Source: Mesorhabditis belari (taxonomy: Eukaryota > Nematoda > Chromadorea > Rhabditida > Rhabditidae). Taken from it: a DNA stretch of 64,000 nucleotides. Below the pieces are notes generated by a model, which made no database searches, was not told where the DNA came from, and saw only the letters and a program-made list of their open reading frames with translations. Below, in pieces: positions 48,501 through 60,320 of the stretch (within the stretch, counting starts at the first letter, position 1; each line of letters opens with the position of its first letter). The position numbers were made by a program, and so were the translations under genes. The stretch is from contig CAUEEP010000878.1 in NCBI GenBank assembly GCA_958450365.1, positions 392,001-456,000 on the forward strand. Reading direction: 5' to 3'.

Positions 48501-51500
48501 CTTTTTTTTTTTCTCAAATATAGATGGTTTTTTTCTTTCCTGCATTTAGGGCTTAAGATTAAGTGCTAGAAGTCATGCTTGTGTATTTTTATATCGTATT
48601 ATGCGTGTGAATAAATGTATTTTATAAAAGATCCATATCTAGAGTCCAAATCCTTTGTTGCCGCCTAAGAAGTCGAGAGGAGTTCAACTGCAATGAACAA
48701 GTCTTCAATAAACCCCTTGGACCAACGAGAAGCACAATCATTGAGTTGGTCAACTTAAAACTTTTGAAAATAAGCTTTTTTAGGAATGATAATCAATTGA
48801 TCAATGCTATTGCTGTGAAAGATATGCAGTATCGAGTCCGTTTTTGCGATCTAGCACCAAGGAGTATTGGTGAGGTTGAAAATTGGAACTGAGAATAGAT
48901 TGCAGTTGAAATCATTGAATCTTTCATTTCTTTAGTTTGGTTCAAAAGTTTTCAACAAAGTTTGTTTCAAAAGAAACAGTTTGACAAAGTTTCAGAAGGA
49001 ATTTATGATGATGTTCCGCAAAAGAAGACAACGACTGCAGAACCGACAACAGAAGCTTCAATGATCATCCCAGCTGAGTGAGTTGAAATTACATTATTAT
49101 CCGAATCGGCTGTTTAATAGTTTTTTGAAATGAACTCAGAAGCTGGGTCTCAACTGGGTTTTAAGACTTGTAAACCAAAGCAGATCAGGTCAGGCTTCTG
49201 ATCTAGTGGACAGGGAAGATTAGAGAGCTCGACCTGGCTTTTGACTTGATACTAGACTTGACTGGTCTCTCCTAGAGCAATTGAACTTGGTGTGAGCTAT
49301 TTCGGTTTCTTTTCCGTTCCTTTCTAAAAGGGCTCTAGTTGAAAAAGCGTACCAGGAAAAGCTAACTTTCAAATGTATTTAAGACCATCCGAAAAACCCG
49401 CTTAACAAAGGGTTTTTGGTGCTGTTTTTCTGGCATTTATCATCGCCGATACTTATCATCGCCATGGCACAGTCAACAGTGTGCTGGTCTACAACCCACA
49501 CGATCCTGGTTCACCCCCATAGTGCCACTCAATTTTGAACTTTTTATCTTAAGCCGGTTTTTTGGCTTAAAAGCAGCTAAGAAAAAGCCTGTACGAACGA
49601 TGGAGGGATGGACGAACAGACGGACAGACAGACAGAGAGACAGACAGACAGACAGACAGTCGATGGACGAACAGACAGACAGACCGACACTACTCTTTTA
49701 TATATGTTACGTCCAAATCCGAACTAATCGCATAAAATCACGCGGAATTAATATTTTTTTACAAATTTGATACCATTCAATGCAGAAAAAGACTCTCTAT
49801 AAGTTAAACTATAATAAATGGCATTTTGTTTAGCATAACTAGAACAAAGAATTCTTGAAATCTTTCAAAAGCTATTTTCTAGAGGCATTTTAGAGCTTTT
49901 TAACGAAATAAACCGTATTTGAAGTTGTCGTTAGTTTTGAAAACATTTTCAAAGGAGATTCTAAGGGCTTATTGGCCAATCTAATAGTAGATGCTTGGAA
50001 AAAGCAACGAAAGGAAGAGCAAATCAAAGAAAGAACAAATCAAAGAAAGAAGAAACAAAGAAAGAACAAATTAAAGAAAGAGCAAATCAAAGAAAGAACA
50101 AACGAAAGCAAGAGCAAATCAAAGCACATTCAGTGAACGCGAAGAAGAAACGACAAAAGAAGATCCACTGAAGCCAGTGAAGAAGAATGAGTCGGTGAAT
50201 GAAGTGACCGAGACAACTCCAGACAGCTCGTCTCTTGCCCCCATTACCGTAAATCCCAGATTCAGATCTCAGTAAGAATTCTAGCCTCCATCAAATCTTA
50301 TCCACAATTTAGCCAACCAACTCAATCCCCAATCGTTGAGCAAAGAGAGCCCAAGTTGACACTGATCAAATTGAATCGAGATGGAACAATTGTTGACAGT
50401 GATGATGGAGTGGCGATTGTAAGTTGTAGGCTCAAGTCCTTTGTGCTTGGGACTTTATGCTCAAAATTGCAAACGCTACTTTTCTGGTCTACCAGTGTTC
50501 TTTAGGATTTTGCCCAAGCACCGGTTGAGGAATCGAATTCGGTGGAAGATCACGAGAGGGAAACTGAGCACAAAGGACCGAGTGTGCCATTGATCGAATT
50601 GCCAATGGATCATGAAAGTTGTAAGTGAAATTGAAAGCACGTTTTAAAAAGCAAGTTTAAAAGCCGAAAGCAAGTTTACCTGTAATTTCATTTCCCATAA
50701 TGATCATCGTTTTAGCTTCAAAAGAGGATTCAGGAGAGGAAGAGCAAGGAAAACATGAAAATGGTGAGATTTCTTCAATAAATCTAAAGCTGTGAATAAA
50801 TCTAAAGCTTTAAGTTTACTTTCAAAGTATTACTTTGTATAAATATGGCTTTCTTTATCTATTTTAAATATCTATTTTTGGAAACTATCCTAATTAAACT
50901 AAATCAACTCAATTTTGATATCATTCGATGAATCACAAGGCTTAAAATATCAAAATTGAGCTGAATAAATGGAAACTAGCGGTTTGAGTATGGTAATTTG
51001 CTAAAAGAAGCTTTTTTTCTTAAAGAAAACATTAACTGAGTGGGGTAAAGTACTCATTTTGTAATCAAAATTTAGCCCGTCGACCTGTCATTCATGGAAT
51101 CGCTTCAGTGACCTCACAAGGAAAAGCTCCAGTTCCACCAATGGTTTCTGATATTCTAAAGTTTGTCAATCTTCAAAATTAGAACTACCCTAAAGTCGCG
51201 AGTATAAGTTCTGTTCTGAATTCCGAGCACAACTGTGAAATTCGTCTTCTCATTTCCCGTTGAAGCAATTGAAATATCATCCTTTCCTTTTACTTCGACT
51301 GTTCGGTTGGAACCGGAACCTCGTCTAAATTTCCAAAATTGTTTGGTGAAACATCATAAAATTCTCGACAGAACGATCAAAAAGATGATTTCTTGCTGCC
51401 CTTTAAATGTAAATTAAGGCAGAACTTATACTCGGATGAACTTATACTCGCGACTTTAGGGTATTTAGAATTATGGAAATTATTGTATTCAAACCAAAAT

Positions 51501-51967
51501 AAACTCAATTTTATTTTTAGAAAAATCGAGTCAGCTCCAAGTGAGAAAGAGGCACACGAAATCTTCAAGGAAAGCATCGCGAAACTTTTGGGTGAAAAGG
51601 AAATGAAGATCCCGGTGACAACGAGGAAAACCACCATCGAAGTCACAAGACCAACCCCAACTACTACAACTACTACTACCACTACTACAACTACAACAAC
51701 AACAGCTACTACTACTACTACAACTACAGAAGCTACGGTAAAGCTTTGACCTTAAATTTGTCTATACTAGACGGTTGATTAAAGCTGCTAAAAGGAGGAA
51801 CTAGTGAAAAAGTAGATTTCCGGAGAGGGGATTGAACCCTTGACCTGCTCGACGGATTGCTCGACGGACTTTTTAAGCAATTGCTCTAACCAAGCAATTG
51901 CTCTAACCACTGAGTACCTTAACTTGTCAGGAGAAAGAAGGAAAGACAAGGGGGAAGAAGAAAGGAA

Positions 51968-51999
<32 letters not shown>

Positions 52000-54900
52000 T
52001 AAAGGTAAAAAGCTACGGCTCCATACGATTATTTTCGGACAACACGTTACGATACGACATTATTTTACGATTATTGTGCCACGTTTCTTTATGTTCGGAC
52101 ATTTTGCTAAGTTCCGCTTGGTTTTAGTACTGCAGTCTGCTCAAACTCAAGAAGAAATTAGCTTTAGACTCTATTCTTTGGTGATTTTTAAGTTTAACTT
52201 GAATTTGTAGACAACTAAGACAACTCCAACTCGACCAACCACCGAAACAACTCCTCCACTAAAGGTTTTCAAACGACCCGAGTCATACCGTCCACCACAA
52301 ACCTCATCTGAAGCAAATATGGAGATCGTTGATCTTTCGAAGTGAGATTTGCTACTATTTGCTACTATTTGCTATGCTAACTGCTTCTAGGTTGACTTTT
52401 GCTGACCATGAATTCCCGCAACCGACAAGTCGCGAATTCGAGATTGAGCAGAGGAAACACGTTCAAACTGGAGTAAGTCAATTTGGCTAGAAAATTGACA
52501 TTGAATTTTGGCAAGTAAGAGCTACTTTGAAAACTAAACTCTTTGAAGTAAATCAAATTTAAATTGGAAAACAGTAAACGATAAAGATTTTTGGCTATAT
52601 CCCTGCGCCTTTTTTATACAGGGCGTCCGCGAATTATAGCGACAACTTTTTATAAAAGTAGCTAGAAAATGCCTAACTTATTTCAAAAGTCGCAAGTGTT
52701 ATATAGAGAATTGTAGCCCTAATTCTTGGCAACATTTATCTACCAAAAATTTCCCGATTGGACTTATACAACACATTTAACAAGTTCTTGAATGAGCGCT
52801 AGTCGACATCTCTTCGGTGAATCTGTCATTTGGCCGCTTTTCTACATTATTAGGTTCTATATTACATTATTAATCTACATCCTTATTAATGTTAAACGCT
52901 ATTCTTGCATTAAAAGAAATATTGAAAAGCTTTTCTTAACAATTTTTAATAGAGAAAAGCGGCCAAATGACAGATTCACCGAAGAGATGTCGACTAGCGC
53001 TCATTCAAGCACTTGTTAAATGTGTTGTATAAGTCCAATCGGGAAGTTCTTGGTAGATAAATGTTGCCAAGAATTAGGGCTACAATTCTCTATATAACAC
53101 TTGCCACTTTTGAAATAAGTTAGGCATTTTCTAGCTACTTTTCCAAAAAGTTGTCGCTATAATTCGCGGTCACCCTGTACCTAAATAGACAATTTAAAAA
53201 TAAATGCCTAGCTCAAGTATAAAATATGCTCACCGTAAATACTGTAATAGTACCCCATCCCCATAATGACGGTGCGGAGTGTTGCGTAGTCTAGCTTTGA
53301 ACGAGTTTTTCTCGACACTGGTTTATGCTACAATGCGCGCTTAGGTATCAAAAAATAGCTGAAATAGAGTTAACTTGAAATAGATCAGCTAGATTACTGT
53401 AATGTTAGGTAGATTGTTTGATTCTAGCTACCGTAAATACTGTAATAGTACCCCACCCCCATAATGACGGTGCGGAGTGTTGCGTAGTCTAGCTTTGAAC
53501 GAGTTTTTCTCGACACTGGTTTGTGCTACAATGCGCGTTTAGGTATCATAAAATAGCCCTGAATTTCAGCTATTTTTTGATACTAAAGACGCATTTTTTG
53601 AAAGTACGGGCGCTTTAAAAAAAATGAAATACTAAAAAACTTTTGCGACTACGCGACTGTACGAGGGCGGTGGGGTACTATTACAGTATTTACGGTATTT
53701 TATAGTTGCTGACTAAAATAAAATAGATAAAAAAGCGCACAAAGTAGATAAAACTATATTATAAGTCTAAACTAGTTAGGGTTTTATGAAATGGAAAAGT
53801 ATAAAAGGCTATCAGCTGATCATTTGAATGACGGAGTTAGAGTGGGTAAAACATAAATATTTAAATGGATTAGGGCTTTTGCTAAAACTTTATTTTAGCA
53901 TGCATCTCTTCCGAAAGAAATCGACGACACTGGATCCGATTTTATCATTTTGAAATCATTGAAGAAAGGGCCGATCCGTCGGGCTCCCATTCGACCATTC
54001 AGAAAACACGTTGTGAGCATTTACGATTTAGAGGATTAACTCAAATATAACCAATTTTCTAGAGCTTCAAATAACTTATCGCTAACAATGCAATGTAGAC
54101 TTTAAAGTGTACTTTGTGCTCAAAAATGGAAACACATCCTTTCTGTGCACTCGATTCTCACTTCTGAATCTGCTTTTGAAGATCCCAATGCACTAGAAAG
54201 AATGTGTTTCCGTTCAGAGCTCTAGTACGATTCAAAAAATGTACTAGAGCTGTACTCCTTATCAATTCAACTTTCAACTTTTTCAACTTCAACAAAAATC
54301 GGGTCTAACAAGTCTTTCGTAAAACTAACCCCTTTTTTCCCTGTCTGTGATTGATCGCTTTTCTTGTTGCCTAATAAAGGTGCTTTGGTAAAAATGCTAA
54401 TCAAAATAACAAACACTGATGCTAAAGCTGCAATGTGTGCTTGTAATGGAATGGAAAAGAGTGTTCCAATCGGTTTCCAATCCAATCCAATCGGAAAGGT
54501 TTGGGAAAGGATTGGGCAATTCATCCAGAAAACTTTTAGAATTCATCTGAAGAAGCGCAGTCAGATAAAGAAGAAAATCTAAACTTATCCGTTGAGAGAG
54601 AAAAATCGGAACACAATAGTGATAAAGCGAAGAAGAAAAGACTTTTAGAGGTAAGCGGATTCATTCATCAGCGGATTGATTTGAGTACTGGACTTGATTG
54701 ATTTGAGATTTGAGTACTTGGGCTCAAGTATTGGAAAGCTTGTCAAATCAAAAGGACAAAGAATAGCTTAAAACAAGGATATTACTAAAATACTCCTGTC
54801 TAAGCCTATTAGAATCCAGTCTAACTAACAATAAGCTAGCTTGACAAGAAAAAACTTGACAAGACAGCCAAGCTGACAGCTGATAGATTTTGGCGTCATT

Positions 54901-57900
54901 CAAAAGCCTGAAGTTGGCCCAATTTTTTGGTCTGAAGTTGACCCAAAACTTTTCAAAATAATCCATTCGGCGCGTTTCTAAAAGGATTTCTAGCCTAATC
55001 TTGTAGTTTGTAGCGCTCTTGTCTAAGCTGACTTGCTTTTGCTTAAGCTAAATTAGTTCAATATGTAAATGTTTTACAAATGACAAAGATTTCGACGCAT
55101 TATAAAGGATGTGTTTCTATTTTTGAGCTCAAAGTGCAGAACTAGTCAAATCTACAATATTCTGAAAGAAAAAATTGTAAGAATTCGGTTTTGGCTTATG
55201 CTCAACCAGTTAAATGAGCAAATTCAAAGCAAAATTAAATCATGTTTAGCAAATTCAATCAATCTTTTGTAGAAATTGATGGAAGTGTTGGATGTAGAAG
55301 AAAGCCATGAGAGTGTCTTTACTCCCGATAAATCGACGGAGAAAAAGATCGTGAAACATAAAAAGGTGAAATTTAAGTTCAACATTCAGTGCCCCTTTCT
55401 TAGCCGATGCTCACGTTTTAACCAAACAAAATAAGCTCATACTGGAGTCAATGTTTAGATCATCAAAAAGATCATCAGACGACGAAAACCAACCACAACA
55501 ACATTGCAGCCAAAGGAGCCCGAATATTTGGTCAGTGATCTAAATCTCCATCAAAAAAAAAATTGAATTCAAGGATCCCGAATTCACCACAACAACTTCA
55601 TCAAGAAGTGACATCGAAAAAAGTTATCAAGAGCTGAAATTAAGAGAAAACTCAGTGGTCTTCCATACGGTAATTTTCGTAATTGAATTGATAAAGCAAG
55701 TTTAGGATGACAATGCTAAACATATTGATGAAGAAACTGAATATTCACCATTTGAAGATAAAGGAGACGTACAGGAGAAAAAGGTGGGAATTGACTGAAA
55801 TAGGACTAAAGATTCGCCCACAAAGCTAGCCGGATTTACTTTAAATCTTTCCTGACCAACCTGATCACTTTAAAAGTTTAAAGCTTAAAATTACCGGCTA
55901 CTGCCTAAACTATAGAAGTATGCTAAGCTATAGAAGTACTAAGCTATAGAAGTACTAAACTATAGAAGTATGCTAATCTTTTTAAACGCTTTGTAAACCA
56001 GGGAACTAGTAGATTATATACCTATAAAGAAATGAACAGCCATCTCTTTCAGACTCGAGAATTCTTCCGACCAATGAACGCTGAGGCTCCATTGAAAGCA
56101 CTCGATCTCGGCTTCCAGAAAGATATCGATGTTGAAGAAGCGGTGAGAAGACTCTCGACAAACGGAAAATATGATGAGATTCGAAAAGCTGAACCACGTA
56201 AGATCAGAATTAAAAATAAAGGAGTACAGTTTTAGGAGTAATACCTAAAGAGATGATGTCAGGGGAGTTTCGAGAAAAGGAAAATTCCATGGAAATGGAG
56301 AAACAACCGCTAGAGAAAGTTGAAAGTGATGTCGTGGCTGAAAGAAATGAAGAACCAAAGCGAAAAGGTACTCAGCTATTTCTCACTTGAGAAAAACCGA
56401 AGTTAAACTTTAGCTTTAACTTTGTTTTATCTCTTTAGCTTTAGATTGCTTTAAATTTGCTTGTTGCTTTAGGTTTGCTTTAAAAGGTCGTAGAATTTGT
56501 AGCAAAAGAAGAAAGAGAGAAAGAAAATTACAAATTACAGAGAAAATTCGAGTAAATTTAGAAAATACAGAGTAAACTTCCTGAATTTTAAACTAAACAA
56601 GTTTTTCTGGTGAAATTTTTCATGATTTTTCTTGTATAACGGTGAAATCAGATGTATTAAAAGATGAAATCAGCTTTTTCGGTCAGTTCCAATCTTGGGT
56701 ATTTCAGGTATTCCAGTTCTGGAGCGATGTGGAATTTATATCAAAAATAGAGTCAAATTTAAGCCGAGAATTAATCCAATAAAAGAGTGCAACTTCTAGA
56801 AAAAAATTATGTAAACCTTAGTAATCAAAAGTGAAAGATGAGGCATTTGTTTTTCTTTCCTCTTTCCAACAGAGCAATAATTCGAATTGAATTTTTGATT
56901 CGATCTTTTTATCCAAAGTTTTCTTTGGCATCACAACAAAAGGGCGCAACTTTTTCCCATCGAAACGAGCAGTGAGCATCACGGATATATTCATCTTGTC
57001 GTAGCCGGGAGTGAGAACACAAATTCGCATGAATTCGCATGAACAAGACGTGAATTTCAGTACCTTTTAATGGACGACCCACAGAAAAAAGGAACGCCTA
57101 TCTATCGGGACCGTGTGCCAGATCAAGAGCGATTACGCCCTCGCATAAAGAGCATTTCGCCAGTCATCATAGAGATTTTTCTTTTGCTTTGTCGATGGCA
57201 TAAAAAGATATTTAGCTGTAAATTTGTATCCGGGGGTTTTCGGGGTCGATGAATTGATTGAAACTATTCATTTATTGAGTCTACCAATTAAAACCCGGTC
57301 TTACTGGACTAAACGTTTAGAGGAACTACGGAAAACTCCAAGTATTTATGCTTCTTTGTATTAACGTAGCCTTATAGGGAAATTGCTGGAAAAACTTACA
57401 GTACACTTAATACAGTAGCTACAGTTCCATTTTAGCACCAATGACCACACCAAAGACAGTAATCGAGTCAACGACAAGTACTCCAACACCACCAACAACC
57501 ACAATAATCCCGGAAACGACGACACTGACGACGGAAGATGCAGAAAATCTTGAATACCCAGATCTTCCAGAAGGTTTTTTTGGAAGAAATAGATTTAATT
57601 TCAAAATTTCTAGAGTTAACTCCAGTACAAACCACCAAGCGTTACAAATTCTACAAAAAGAAACACCCAACAGAGTTCTATCCAACGGTCACCACACAAG
57701 AGGTTCAAACGACGACTGTAAGTAGTTGAACTTTATTGTTTGAAGACTCAATTCAATTTCGTGATTTCAGGAAGAAGCTACTTCTTTTCCCACCTCAACA
57801 ACAACTGACACCGATTGGCTATTCTGGACAGAATCAATGACTCAAGAAGAGGTCACTGAAGAACCAATGACCACATCGAGTTATGACTTTGGAAAGTTCT

Positions 57901-59209
57901 TCCACACTCGTCGGCCTCAATTGCAACGACAAAGGGAAAAATGTATATAAGTTATTGAATTCGGTTTATTTCTCCATTGCAGACTTGACGTTTTGTACAA
58001 AAGACACGGCTCTCCGAGATCGAACGAATATGGTGATCGCGTGTGGGGATCAAGATGGAGAATGGTAGAAAGAGATTAGATTGACCAAAGAGATCAAAGA
58101 GATTAGATTGCAGCTAGCTTTACATTAGATCTAGTCATACTGTAGGATTCTAGGTCATCTAAACAAAGCCAGGTTAGGCCAGAACCAGGTTAGAGAACCA
58201 GGTTCAGTTCAGATTTGGCCTTTGATCGATCAGACTACAGAAAAGCCAGCATTTGTGAACTACAGGGGTGTTCAAGGATGGATTATATACCATTCGAAAG
58301 CTCTAATTCTTGGCATCATTAATCTACTAAAGGTTTTTCGTTAATTTTTAGCTTTTGAGGTACTTCGGAATGAATCCAGGCCAAGTGCCAAGTCCGGGCC
58401 AAGTACGCTACCATTTTTCCTGGTTTTCTAGGTTTCTAGGTTTAATTCTTATATGAAAAACTGAAAACATGCTTAAATTTGTACACATTTTATCAGGATA
58501 AACTCAATTCAAGAATTTAACTCCAAAATGATATTTTATAAGGTTTCTGACTTTCAAAAATGACATTTTAAAACCAGACAAAAATACGAATTTCTCGACT
58601 TGTCAAAAGGTGGAGTTTGCAGTAAGTTGTGAGCTTGTTTTAACAATAAATTTGCACAGATTTGATTCAGATTTGATTTTATTTTAAATCAAAGACTTGT
58701 GAAAAGGCTTTTCCGTTGAAAAAAAGCTTTTCGAAGCATTTTTTACATTTAAAATCACAAAAAATGGAAGCCTGCCTTAAAAAGAATCGATTGAATAGCT
58801 AAAAATTGACTTTAAACGAAAAATCTTCATTAGATGCTGAGAATTAGAGCTTTCGAATGGTATTTAATACATTCTACTTTCTATGGAAAGTTCTATGGAA
58901 AGTTTTTTCGGTATCAAAGGCCTTTAGCCAAAAGCTTTAGCTTTAGCATTTAAAAAGTAGCCCCCGACAAGAGCAGAACCAAACTGAACTTGGCCATTGA
59001 TCTGGCTTTGGAGCCACCCTGATTAACAGTAATTGTGGAATAACAGCCTTTAAACTATAATATCCTTTCTAGATTCTAAATCTCAATTATTAGATTTAAA
59101 TTTTAAATTCAAACTTTCTAGGTCGCCAACGAGATGCCCCGAAACAGCCGGCTGTTTCCAATCTGAAGACGCCACCTACAAAATTTGTTGCAATATTTCA
59201 AACGGATAA
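45559..59209 (+). CDS. secreted dermatopontin-like, Thr-rich protein with C-terminal Cys-rich domain, 28 exons, about 1042 aa
   Basis: Exons: 45559-45670, 46758-46849, 47985-48142, 48643-48744, 48784-48869, 48936-49077, 50134-50271, 50313-50418, 50506-50620, 50716-50763, 51076-51160, 51521-51737, 52211-52341, 52391-52472, 53899-54012, 54540-54650, 55273-55365, 55459-55530, 55574-55669, 55706-55783, 56053-56197, 56236-56367, 56708-56786, 57425-57573, 57614-57717, 57771-57942, 57983-58064, 59122-59209. Phases match throughout (3129 nt). The signal peptide is MRLILGLILFVTPIVSL. About residues 24-190 hold three cysteine repeats resembling dermatopontin (FRIECP...FEMSC; MSCG...VQILCC; FNCNE...YRVRFC). 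A long acidic, Lys-rich linker with Thr tracts and VTTRKTT/TTTPE-like stretches follows. The last two exons carry six Cys, including CPETAGCFQ and ICCN, reminiscent of lustrin-type nematode extracellular domains. The weakest junction is 56786/57425 (GTGCAA donor); otherwise exon 56708 runs to a TAG and the gene would end there. Role is probably extracellular matrix (inference). Confidence 0.8.
46413..46595 (+). repeat. interstitial telomeric array (TTAGGC)n
   Basis: About 28 hexamers of TTAGGC with a few TCAGGC variants, G-rich strand on plus. Followed directly by a perfect hairpin GCGTGGAAAACGC / GCGTTTTCCACGC (46595-46635). Lies in intron 1 of the secreted-protein gene. Confidence 0.9.
47088..47322. 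mobile_element. hairpin element, GCCCCTTTTTGCCAT-like family
   Basis: GCCATTGGCAATCTATGTAT and tgctcgtatcttagc are mirrored at the right. Related at the ends to 16800-17178. In intron 2 of the secreted-protein gene. Confidence 0.55.
47455..47695 (+). repeat. ggtattcagtctagatt minisatellite
   Basis: Degenerate units of about 27-52 bp containing tacggtatttagtctaga, in intron 2 of the secreted-protein gene. Confidence 0.7.
48185..48400 (+). repeat. 20-bp minisatellite, gctgctagactggctgagag
   Basis: About eleven units in intron 3 of the secreted-protein gene, directly before a tRNA-like sequence. Confidence 0.9.
48424..48488 (+). tRNA. tRNA-like sequence, Ser/Leu type, in intron 3 of the secreted-protein gene
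   Basis: A-box TGGCCGACTGGT and B-box GGTTCAATCCC on the plus strand. A second A-box-like copy (TGGCCGAGCGGC) sits 30 bp upstream, and it directly follows a 20-bp minisatellite. Confidence 0.4.
49455..49520 (+). tRNA. highly degenerate tRNA-like sequence
   Basis: TGGCACAGTCAACAG resembles an A-box and GGTTCACCCCC a B-box, on the plus strand inside an intron. Weak. Confidence 0.25.
49600..49712 (+). repeat. GACAGACGGAC / TTTATATAT end-repeat
   Basis: A (GACA)n-rich block ending in CTCTTTTATATATG. Shorter relatives at 46665-46715 (ends TTTATATATAGTAG) and, inverted, at 26934-26990. Probably termini of one element family. Confidence 0.45.
51186..51463. mobile_element. TIR element, TACCCTAAAGT family, filling an intron
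   Basis: Inverted ends TACCCTAAAGTCGCGAGTAT / ...CGCGACTTTAGGGTA. It makes up most of the 360-nt intron between exons ending 51160 and starting 51521. Second member of the 5085 family. Confidence 0.65.
51818..51919 (-). tRNA. tRNA-like sequence with internal tandem duplications
   Basis: A-box context TACTCAGTGGTTAGAGC and B-box GGTTCAATCCC. Between them GGTTAGAGCAATTGCTT is present twice and CCGTCGAGCA twice, stretching it to about 100 bp. Confidence 0.4.
52617..53180. mobile_element. about 560-bp TIR element, TACAGGG family
   Basis: Ends TACAGGGCGTCCGCGAATTA and TAATTCGCGGTCACCCTGTA. Long arms carry TTATTTCAAAAGT, a tatagagaattgtagccct motif and gtcgacatctcttcggtgaa. In a secreted-protein gene intron. 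Confidence 0.7.
53232..53390. mobile_element. MITE, TACCGTAAATACTGTAATAG family, 5' half
   Basis: Left half only, in the same orientation as the full copy at 53429 and separated from it by about 40 bp. Confidence 0.6.
53429..53697. mobile_element. MITE, TACCGTAAATACTGTAATAG family, copy 2
   Basis: Full-length copy, about 90% identical by eye to 18797-19073, in an intron of the secreted-protein gene. Confidence 0.75.
56818..57030 (-). pseudogene. pogo/Tigger-like DDE transposase fragment
   Basis: A minus-strand frame reads NISVMLTARFDGKKLRPFVV, the strand-turn signature of pogo/Tigger/jerky-type DDE transposases (T-V-L-A...DG-K-L-P-P). Only about 70 residues are open and the flanks are disrupted. 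It lies in the intron before exon 24 of the secreted-protein gene. A dead relic rather than an active element. Confidence 0.55.
58281..58872. mobile_element. inverted-repeat element in the last intron
   Basis: ATACCATTCGAAAGCTCTAA at the left is mirrored by TTAGAGCTTTCGAATGGTAT at the right, with the cattaatctac-type block next to it. Confidence 0.5.
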
Positions 59210-59220
59210 CTGATTTCATG

Positions 59221-59572
59221 CTACTTTGGTAATAATTAATAAACTCTTAAAAGAATTTCATAACTATAGTGACCCTTTTGGGCACAAAAGTCGGTGAAAA
59301 GCTGTTGTGAAAAGCTGTGCTCGTTGAAAGGCGACTCCGCTTGCTACTTTAATAATCATTAATAAACTCTTAAAAGAATTTCATAACTATAGTGACCCTT
59401 TTGGGCACAAAAGTCGGTGAAAAGCTGTGCTCGTTGAAAGGCGACTCCGCTTGCTACTTTAATAATCATTAATAAACTCTTAAAAGAATTTCATAACTAT
59501 AGTGACCCTTTTGGGCACAAGAGTCGGTGAAAAGCTGTTGTGAAAAGCTGAAAAGTTGAAAGGCGACTCCGC
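59221..59572 (+). repeat. tandem triplication of the poly(A)-signal region
   Basis: Three copies of about 110-120 bp (starts near 59221, 59342, 59453). Each has ATTAATAAACTC, gtgacccttttgggcac and ggcgactccgcttg. Copy 1 holds the gene's own AATAAA. Confidence 0.8.
59238..59243 (+). terminator. AATAAA poly(A) signal of the secreted-protein gene
   Basis: AATAAA 29 bases after the TAA at 59207. The surrounding block is repeated three times (59221-59572), so two further AATAAA copies follow. Confidence 0.6.
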
Positions 59573-60214
59573 TTGAACTTCCTGTTTTGAAGGGGTGAAT
59601 GAACGGGTGAAATGAAAAAAAGAGTCAAATTTTTCGCTTTCCTCCCAAGAGACTCTTCAATTTTTGGTTTCTTTTGAAAGGAACGCTTTTGAAACGCTTG
59701 AAACTTCACATTTGAACCTTTCTAAAGCAAAAAAAACTTACCTAGCTGAAAACTTGGCTGAAACTTAGCTGAAATTCAGCTGAAACTGAAGCTGAAGCCG
59801 GCATTTCTCTGAGCTGAGAGTTTATTCGACAATTTGCCTATTGTTTTATGAAAGTTCAATGAACTTTCCTAATTCTTTGCTCAAATACCAGCAAGGCTAT
59901 ATAGCTTTATTCTAAAATTGCGTTTATGCCAAAGGTTTTTTAATCATTCGTCCTTCTACAATTTTACTATAGACTAGTACAGGAATGAGACTATCCTGTT
60001 GCAACGAAGGCTTTGTTAGATAAAGCTTCACATTGGATTTAGATCTGAATACCTGAAAGATCTTTAATTACTACTTAATGAACTAACTAACTAATTAACT
60101 GAGTACCTAATTAACAAACTTTCAATCAAACGCACCGAATTTTCCACTAACACAAAAATCACGACTCATCTTTATCAATCCAAATCTTGTGATGGCTGTA
60201 AAAATCTTCCAAGA

Positions 60215-60320
60215 AGCTATATAGAAAAATAAAGCCCTTAATCTTGGCATTATTTATCGAAAAAGAAATTCCCGATTGGAATTATAGAATTCATTTTGCA
60301 AGCTTTCGAATGAGCTCAAA
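60215..60320. repeat. fragment of the TACAGGG-family arm
   Basis: Shares taaagcccttaatcttggca, attcccgattgga and gcaagctttcgaatgagct with the elements at 42215 and 52617. Confidence 0.45.

Noticed and set aside
54364..54582. 72-codon plus frame overlapping exon 54540-54650
   Set aside because: The exon is read in another frame (NSSEEAQSDKEEN...) that matches the phases of both neighbours.
57070..57252. 60-codon plus frame next to the transposase relic
   Set aside because: No similarity to the pogo frame, no splice context; likely chance within decayed element DNA.
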